Part shown: piece after piece, positions 57,201 through 64,000 of the stretch | Numbering within the stretch: position 1 is the first letter of the stretch | Layout of the letters: each line of letters starts with the position of its first letter | NCBI GenBank assembly: GCA_009602735.1 | Contig: WELA01011368.1 | Coordinates: forward strand, 241,758-305,757 | Direction: 5' to 3' | DNA: 64,000 nt | Source: Mesotaenium endlicherianum | Lineage: Eukaryota > Streptophyta > Zygnematophyceae > Zygnematales > Mesotaeniaceae | Notes under the pieces: model-generated | Databases searched by the model: none | What the model was told of the DNA's origin: nothing | The model's input: only the letters and a program-made list of their open reading frames with translations | Program-made: the position numbers and the translations under genes

Positions 57201-58783
57201 ACGAGCGGCGCGAGGTGCGCGAGCGGCGCTTCAGCGACCTGGTGTCGCAGACGGTGCTGGGCGGCGGGCGCGTGCTCATCCCCGCGTTTGCGCTGGGGCG
57301 CGCGCAGGAGCTGCTACTCATCCTCGACGAGTACTGGCAGGCGCACCCCGAGCTGCACCACGTGCCCATCCTGTACGCGTCGCCGCTCGCGCGCAAGTGC
57401 ATGGCTGTGTACCAGACGTACATCGGCGCCATGAACGACCGCATCAAGAAGCAGTCGCAGCAGTCCAACCCGTTCCAGTTCAAGCACATCTCCGACCTGC
57501 GCAGCATCGAGCACTTTGAGGACGCGGGCCCTGCCGTCGTCATGGCGTCCCCGGGCGGCCTGCAGAGCGGGCTGTCGCGCCAGCTGTTCGACCGCTGGTG
57601 CCAGGACCGCAAGAACGCGTGCATCATTCCAGGGTACGTGGTGGAGGGCACGCTGGCCAAGACCATCCTGAGCGAGCCCAAGGACGTGACGCTGGCCAAC
57701 GGGCTGTCGGTGCCGCTGCGCATGGGCGTGCACTACATCTCGTTCTCCGCGCACGCCGACTACGTGCAGACGAGCGAGTTCCTGGAGGAGCTGCGCCCGC
57801 CCAACATCGTGCTGGTGCACGGCGAGGCCACGGAGATGGGCCGCCTCAAGACCAAGCTGCTCGAGAAGATGAACAACCGCCACACCGACAGCGGCGGCGG
57901 CGGCGGCGAGCGCGGGACGTCCGTGTTCACGCCCAAGAACTGCCAGACGGTGGAGCTCTTCTTCAAGGGCGAGAAGGTGGCCAAGGCCGTGGGCCGCCTG
58001 GCGGAGGCCACGCCAGCGGACAACGCGCCTGTCAGCGGGCTTCTTGTGAAGAAGGGCTTTGCGTACCAGCTGGTGGCGCCGGAGGACCTGCCCGTGTACA
58101 CGCAGCTGGCCACGGGCAGCGTGATGCAGCGTCAGGCGGTGCCGTTCGCGGGCGGGGCCGCCACCTGGCACGTGCTCCGGCGGCGCCTGGAGCAGACGTT
58201 TGAGAGCGTGGAGGAGAGCGCGGAGACCGCCAGCGCGCCGCCCACGCTGACGGTGCATGAGGCCGTGACGGTGCGCATGGAGAGCAGCGAGGTGGCGCTC
58301 CTGCAGTGGGTCTCGGACCCCGTCAGCGACATGGTGGCCGACTCCGTGGTGGCGCTGCTGCTGCAGTTCAGCCCCCGGCGGGCGCCCGCGGAGGACGGAG
58401 GAGGAGAAGCGAAGGGGCCCGGGGGGATCTCGCAGCCCCTGGCGCTGACGGCGGCGGCAGACGCGGACAGGTCTGAAGAGGAGCTGGAGGCCGAGCGCTT
58501 CCAGACGATGCTCGCGATCCTGGCCAACATCTTTGGCGAGGGCCAGGTGGCGGCAGACGAGGGTGAGAGGCTGATCCGCGTCGCATTCGACGGCACGGAC
58601 GCCACGGTCGACTTTGGCCGGCAGAGCGTGGAATGCCCCGACGAGCGGCTCAAGAAGCGCATCTCGGTTGCGCTGCAGCGCGCCCGCATGGCACTCTACC
58701 CGATCCCGCGGGGGCAGAAGAAGGGCAAGCAGCACGCACCCAAGAAGGCGGCCGAGCCGTTGCTGCTGGAGAAGGCGGCCTGA
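54257..58783 (+). CDS. CPSF3: CPSF73 / CPSF3: pre-mRNA 3'-end processing endonuclease
   Basis: Five exons with GT-AG borders: 54257-54379, 54808-54905, 56003-56048, 56413-56562, 56975-58783, giving about 741 residues. This metallo-beta-lactamase/beta-CASP nuclease cuts pre-mRNA at the poly(A) site within the CPSF complex in the nucleus. Seen: [12 protein letters not shown] near residue 20; metal motif HFHLDH at 74-79, built across the exon 2/3 junction; GHVLGAAMF with H161; [13 protein letters not shown] with D182; ESTYG with E207; beta-CASP histidines in SFSAHADY and VHGEATEM. All catalytic residues known in the human protein are present. The C-terminal domain is somewhat longer than in animals (human 684 residues) and ends in a lysine/alanine-rich tail. 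Exons 4-5 are very GC-rich at third positions, while exons 1-2 are not. The first ATG gives the family's expected start. Confidence 0.97.
55140..55420 (+). repeat. Purine-rich (GGGA/GAGA) tract in CPSF73 intron 2
   Basis: A long run of GGGAGG, GAGAGA and GGAAGG words. It produces proline/serine/leucine-rich frames on the other strand that are not genes. It lies in the 1.1 kb intron between the exons coding the two halves of the metal motif. Confidence 0.9.
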
Positions 58784-61089
58784 GATGATGTCATGACCTC
58801 CCGAGAGTGTGCACCAGTAGAGCCTCGCTCTCCACACCACGGTTGGGCCCTGCCCTCTCAGCGGGACTGCCAGAGCACCTCTCTGTGCATCTCCCTCTGT
58901 TCTATCTCTCTCTCATCTCTGTCACACAACGCGCGTAAGCCTTCCCTGTGGTCGCCTCGGCGCTTTCTGCCTGTAAGTGCTGTCAGAGCCTTCGGAACTC
59001 CCCAGCCTGCTGCAGAGCGCGTGTAAGACACAGTCTGTTGGGGATCAGCCTTTGGGTTGCCGCCAACTTTGTTTGCAGACAACTTCCCTGACGGCTGGAT
59101 GATAACACAACAGTCCTGTTGCGAATCTTTGTACAGGGCCCTTTGATGGTCTTTGCCAATTTTTTTCTCCGCTTCTTACAAAGGCCTTCCATGAAGCTTG
59201 GTATGCATGGGGGGTTCTGGTTTTTTGCACCCAGTTCTGTTGGTAAGGTATTCGAGCTGGCACGGGTTTGTGACCTGTGTGTATCTGCTTCCAGACGATG
59301 CTGGTCATCATGTCAATTGGAAAGCACCCTGCCCCTGCTTGCTTGTGAGCTCAGCAAGCACCTGCTGCTCTCTTTCCGTTGTGAGCAGGAGACACGTGAA
59401 GGCGTGCAACGTGCACAAGTGGCGAAGGATTGCCTGTCAATAGAGGTTGTAATGTGCTCAAAGCGAAGGGTATGCGCTTCGAGCAAGCGCGGCAGTAGAT
59501 TGTGAATCAACTGGGTTGCTCTAAGCATCTCTAAACCTCCCCCTGGGCTGGTCCTTTTTTATATTCTTTCAACTGTGCGGACGTGAGGTCAGTCAAGGTG
59601 CAGGTGTGTCAGCTTGGATAATGAGTTCTAATAAAGCAATACATGGCCGGAATTAGCGTAGTCTTTTGACAAACTATGTTCGTTGCCTTGTGGAATTGTC
59701 TCAACTTATTGGACAATCTCGAGGGGCCGATTTCTGTACTAGTGTATATGACATAAACTTGTCAGGTCAATGTTGCTATGCCTTCAGTCACTTGCACTTG
59801 ATATGTTTACTTTTGGAAGTCATGCTTTTGCTACGTTCAATTGTGATTGAATGATAATGGTTGTGAAAATTGCAACGTTGGCTACGGACACATTAGGTGT
59901 TCCTGAAACGTAATGCAATTATTTGAGGGCTTCCTGTGGGTGGCCTAGGGCAACGCTGTTTCTTGAGGACTTCTTTCTTATTCCTCATATTGCATGACGT
60001 CAATCAACATCACGAGGTGCTATAATCACAAAGCAAGTTGTTTGCAAATACTCCTGGTCCATGCAGCACAACCCTACAGGACATTCCTCATTTTTCTTAC
60101 ATTTTCCTGCTATGCATGGTTAAGTGTGTATACTTGGCGTTTGCGCTCTTCATGCTGTTAATATGCATAAAGTCCGGAATACTTGAGAAGGGTTGTGCCA
60201 TCATTCAATCACGACATCACGGCTGCCCCCTTCACATGTGCCAGCGTGTTTACAGCTGTCCATCCTTGCGGCCACATCTATTTGTGCAGCTTGGTTCTCA
60301 TCATTGACCAGGTTTGCATTTTTTGAAACCCATGCACACTTCGTACCTCACATGCATGCATGATATTACCAAAGTAGCAGTCTAACTTGCCAGGCACAGC
60401 TTTTTTGTTGCAACTTACTTACCAAAGACTGATTGTCAGGCCAGTGCAGGCATGTCACATGGGCTACGTATTCTGCAGTACATTGTGTGGTTTACTTGGG
60501 ATCCCGAGCATTACTTCATTGGAAAGTCAGACCAGGACAGGCAATTAAACAGACCCAAAAGAATAATTTACCAACATGGAATACTAAAGAGAGCACAGCA
60601 GGCCCAACAGTACCTTGCGAAGAACATCGTCCATGCATTTTACATCTGAAGAATTGGTAACAGGAGGGGGGTTGTCTGGTCTCTAAGACAAAGTCCCGAA
60701 ATGATGATCAGGCAGCTGCCATTTGAGGGTTTTCTCCAGCTCTAACCATGAGCAGAAGTGGCAGGTCCTGCTGCAATACAAAGCAGCAGTCAGGCAAGGT
60801 GGATCAAGGTGAAAGTTTGGTACTGCAAGGGACCATGTCAGCTCCGCAGCTGACTAACCTTAATAAATATACTCATAATAGTCAAATTTAAACAAATTTG
60901 GCACCGATCTCCGTATGTACACGGCACCTCCTGACCTTAGGCTGTACGCTTACAACACTAAGTTCTATCCTAGGTCCACGGAAGCTCTTGTTGCAATCTT
61001 AAATTTGTACGTTTTAGAAGATATTGGTCATACTATACATACACCATCACTTCTTCTTCCAATAGAAGAAACTCCAAGTGCAGCGGGCC
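58784..61089. other. 3' flank of CPSF73 and intergenic region
   Basis: CPSF73 3' UTR and intergenic DNA, more AT-rich than the gene. AATAAA occurs at about 59630 and could be a polyadenylation signal for the plus-strand gene. Short frames here show no domains. The downstream methyltransferase gene converges on this region from the right. Confidence 0.55.
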
Positions 61090-62567
61090 TCATTCCAACT
61101 TTTCATCACCTCCATCAAAGTTGTAGAGGAAGATTGGTATGCCGTCAACATGCTTGATGGCACTGGGCTTAAAAGACTCCTCAAAGGCCCAGCAGAAAGA
61201 CACGACTCGGCTCCCCGGGCGCAGCTGCTTGCGCATTCTCGGTAGCAGCCGACTGTTGCCAGTCTCGCTGAGGTACAGGACTACCACAGAAGCCTCTGAT
61301 AAGTCCACCGTTGTCGCATCCTGCACATGCCATGTGAATTTTGAGCACACTCCATGAGATCACTGCAGGCGCCAGATGTCTCGGAATGCCGGCTTTCAGA
61401 GAGGATTTTCTCTGGAAGCATGGGCTCCTATCTCAATTAATCTTGACACTGGCAGACAAATGTGCCATGCCGCGTGTGATAAAAGCATACCCTAGAACCT
61501 GACAGGCAACAGGATTCCCTGAAAATGTGAGGTATACTGCATTGTAATGTGGAAGCGAGCGTAACCTGCAGCAGTTTCATGCTAGCTGCACGCTTTAGGC
61601 GCCCCCTGATGTTCATCTGCGGGCTTTTTGCATGCGCATTGCAACAAGAGTTGTGCAAATTGCTCTCAAAGAAAGCCCGACCACACATTTTCCAAGTGTC
61701 TACACCTCCTTTCTCATCAACACAACTAGAAACCTCAGAGACTAGTCCAGACGGCAGCAGAACCTTCCTCATTCATTATACACACACACGTGGTTGAAAT
61801 TTGCAGTTATGACATTAAGGGGAAGCGAGACGTAGCAGGCACAGTAGATAAGAACCTGGTGTGAGAGAGTGATGCAATGGCTCAGTCCTTCAGCCTTCAC
61901 TGCGGCCTCTGCTTCTTTTAATAGCTCTTCATTCAGCTCCACACCATGACCCTTTGCTCCAAACTGTTTTGCCGCTACATCCACCACACACTTCTGAAGA
62001 TCGTTAGAATACATCAAACCCAAGGGGACTATTGCAAAAGAGAGAACAAGACACAATCAAGGGATAGGCTATGACCACGTATTCAATCCGTCATCAAAGC
62101 TCCTAGAAAGACAGGCATACACACTAGTGCATATCTCGACAGGATGTGGTGAAGCTCAGGTAATATGTTCGATTTGCTCCTCAGCTGCTTGCGCAGTCAG
62201 AGACTTGGGTATAATGTCGGTCTTCATAGCTTCAACCACTTCTGCCATGTTCAGACCCAAAGTTCAAATAGGAGAATTGGCTTCGAGCACCTCACTTGCA
62301 AGACCACTACATATCAACATGAGACCGCGGTTTAATTTCAAAATTGCGAACGACAGCTTGAGCATAGCCTCTTAGGAGAACATGTAAAAACATACCTGCA
62401 ACCAATAACCGACCGTCACCGCAGCCCAGATCAAAAACGTAGTCTTGAGGCTGCACTCGGGCGAGTTCAAGCATCTGGCGACCTACATGAGTGGGCGTAG
62501 GCACAAAAGGTGCTAGCCGATTTCCCGTCAGGTAACGAAGCCATGTTCCAAGCCACAAGCCCTGCAT
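61090..62567 (-). CDS. FAM173/ATPSCKMT-like protein-lysine methyltransferase
   Basis: Three minus-strand exons: at least 62567-62396, then 61974-61856, then 61320-61090 (stop). Joins are in phase and read RLLVA-AAKQFG and LSHQ-DATTVDL. The family motifs are clear: APFVPTPTHVGRQMLELA, AdoMet motif I DLGCGDGRLLVA, GVELNEELL, then SEASVVVLYLSETGN and LRPGSRVVSFCWAF. This family includes mitochondrial lysine methyltransferases acting on the ATP synthase c-subunit (ATPSCKMT) and adenine nucleotide translocase (FAM173A). The start is uncertain: 62567 is the first in-frame ATG of the exon, the frame is open further up, and an upstream frame starting with ATG near 62854 (MQGLARFSLKVLL) looks like an organelle-targeting leader that might be spliced on. 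About 170 residues are certain. Confidence 0.85.
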
Positions 62568-63598
62568 TGCCTCTACAAAGTCCAAGATAGCAGGCTTCCA
62601 TCTTTGGAACGCCCCTATCGAGGAGGTAGTGCAAGAAGTTAGCTTCTTGCCGAATGTAGAAGCTTCTGCATGCCTAACTTCCCACAAATAGCTGGGTAAG
62701 GCTGGAAGCGTAGTCGGAAGTAGCCGACGGAGGCCGGCTGCATGGCCGGTCGTAGCTGAAGGAGGCCGGCTGCATTGGGCCGCGTGGCCGGAAGCTCACG
62801 TATTGCTTCGTAGGGCAAAAGAACCTTGAGGCTAAACCGGGCTAAACCCTGCATGCAGTGCAAATCTTCTCCCGGGCTCCCGGATGTGTCAAAAGTCCCC
62901 CAATCCGACCCCCTCTCACCCTCTCTCTCTCTCTGTCTCTCTTGTACGATATACCCGGTACCCGATCATACATGTGATCTTCTGCGTACGTTGATCCTGG
63001 ATGGTATGTTAAGGATGCTGCCTGCCACTGTCCATGAGTGTCGATGACAGTCCGTGACCATCATCGTTAAGGAGTTCAAGCATGGGCCATATTTGAGCAT
63101 TTATCTGGAAAAGCTTGAGCTGTATGTGAAACTCAAAAAGTGAAGCAGCTACGCAAGCAACGCCCCGGCACGTCATTTCCTTAGCTTTGCCAGCGTACCG
63201 CTTGTGTTGACCCTTATGTAGGAATGATATGCTGCAGAGTGCCTTCCTTCAAGAAATAGAAAAGTCCTCGGCGTGTGTAGTTCCTTTCCAGAGAACTCCT
63301 GAACCCACCTGTTGAAGTACATTCAATGTATCTTCCGGCTTGAAGTTGACACCATGTTTGATGGATTCTTAGGGGTGCATAATGTGCGAAAGGATTTGTA
63401 GAACCCATCATCCGCAGTGCGACTTTTCTGTCTACCTCGCCCGCGTAGGCGTGCAGATTGACCGCTGCTCTGAATTAGTGTACAACCATCTGTGTGGTAG
63501 CAGTTAATTGGTCTGGCGGGGCATTCTCGACATTGCAGGAGCTTGCTTCTTCCGCAGTATACATTCCTGGACAGGAACATACATAGCTTATCACAGAG
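62568..63598. other. Intergenic region between two diverging genes
   Basis: Holds the 5' part of the methyltransferase gene and the promoters of both flanking genes. Around 62695-62810 a short unit (GGAGGCCGGCTGCAT) is repeated. A CT-rich tract lies at 62918-62941. No further gene was recognised. Confidence 0.5.
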
Positions 63599-63730
63599 AT
63601 GGCTTGGCGAGGTGGCAGAGGCGGAAGAGGGGGACGGGGAGGACGAGGGGGTGGCATGGCTGTCGCGAGAGATGATGATGGGAATGTGCTTGCTCTTGAT
63701 AAGCCGGATGGCCCCCCTCCTCTGTTCCCG
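63599..63730 (+). CDS. Probable RNA polymerase III subunit RPC7/RPC31, first exon
   Basis: ATG followed by a glycine/arginine-rich start (MAWRGGRGGRGGRGGRGG) and, at the end, DKPDGPPPLFP, after which GTACAA could be a splice donor in phase 0. RPC7/RPC31 proteins (POLR3G, POLR3GL, yeast Rpc31) begin with a GR-rich segment and carry a PPPLFP motif a few tens of residues in; this subunit is part of the pol III initiation subcomplex. Only about 44 codons are seen; the rest would be in the last 270 bases or beyond. A GR-rich start alone would be weak, so the call rests on PPPLFP and its position. Confidence 0.55.
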
Positions 63731-64000
63731 GTACAAAGCTTGACGAATCAACATAACCCTCTACGGATCACAGTTGCATAGGGACAGGATGATTTTGCAC
63801 GATAATGCTTACGGCCATTTAGGGTTTGACTATCCTTGGGCTAAAGGCACCTGCTTCCTCCCTCACTATCGGGTTGTCCTGCTGCTTTTTTGTCCTGCCC
63901 TATCCATCAATGAGCAACTGGCAGCCACGTAACAAGTGCCTAAAGGTCTACCTCTGGTGAAGCTGATAAGAATGTCTAGGCGGATCATGGGGTGATTAAA
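63731..64000 (+). other. Right edge, probable intron
   Basis: Follows the possible donor at 63731. No further exon of the RPC7/RPC31-like gene was recognised. Confidence 0.4.

Noticed and set aside
57314-58840. Open frame of 508 codons antisense to CPSF73
   Set aside because: It is a by-product of the strong GC bias of CPSF73 exon 5. It is rich in R, H and L with no domain, and the sense protein is clearly conserved.
60433-60660. Two overlapping 65-75 residue frames downstream of CPSF73
   Set aside because: No domain, no splice context, and two different frames over the same AT-rich stretch.

Overview
The window looks like nuclear DNA of a photosynthetic eukaryote, most likely a streptophyte (charophyte-grade) green alga. 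The support is the start of a plant-type phytochrome gene on the left, intron-bearing housekeeping genes on the right, and a large block of plant-like LTR retroelements between them. One of those elements carries a DNA cytosine methyltransferase domain, an arrangement reported before in charophytes and dinoflagellates. The species cannot be named from the sequence.

Left edge (1-4 kb): three in-phase exons of a phytochrome-like protein on the minus strand (1730-2869), running towards the left edge, then a spaced ~105 bp direct repeat (3661-3993).

Retroelement block (about 4.7-53.5 kb): a broken minus-strand chromovirus (family F, to 7361); a young, whole-looking Ty3/gypsy element with 503 bp LTRs (A1, 7362-14041); plus-strand remnants of family B (14042-16405); a minus-strand element with gag, protease and C5-methyltransferase domains (family M, about 16.45-21.3 kb) next to a hairpin-repeat array; a family B element with TSD CTCAC (B1, 23075-32019); an old family B copy (32.1-35.1 kb) hit by a miniature LTR element (T, 33088-34331), itself hit by a family B solo LTR (TSD TAGTA); a gag fragment of another family (D, 35.0-35.7 kb); and a three-level nest at 37342-53451. 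In that nest an old family A element (A2, TSD TTCTT) holds a TG...CA unit of ~703 bp, probably a solo LTR (family C, TSD CATAG), which holds a family B element (B2, TSD GTTGG).

Right edge (54-64 kb): a complete five-exon CPSF73/CPSF3 gene (54257-58783), a three-exon FAM173/ATPSCKMT-like lysine methyltransferase gene on the minus strand (61090 to at least 62567), and, diverging from it, the first exon of a probable RNA polymerase III subunit RPC7/RPC31 gene (63599-63730).

The most unusual content is the methyltransferase-bearing retroelement, the third gene (ORF3) of family B, which differs strongly between copies whose gag and pol are almost the same, the miniature LTR element with an internal pol III B-box match, and the two three-level nests with readable target-site duplications.
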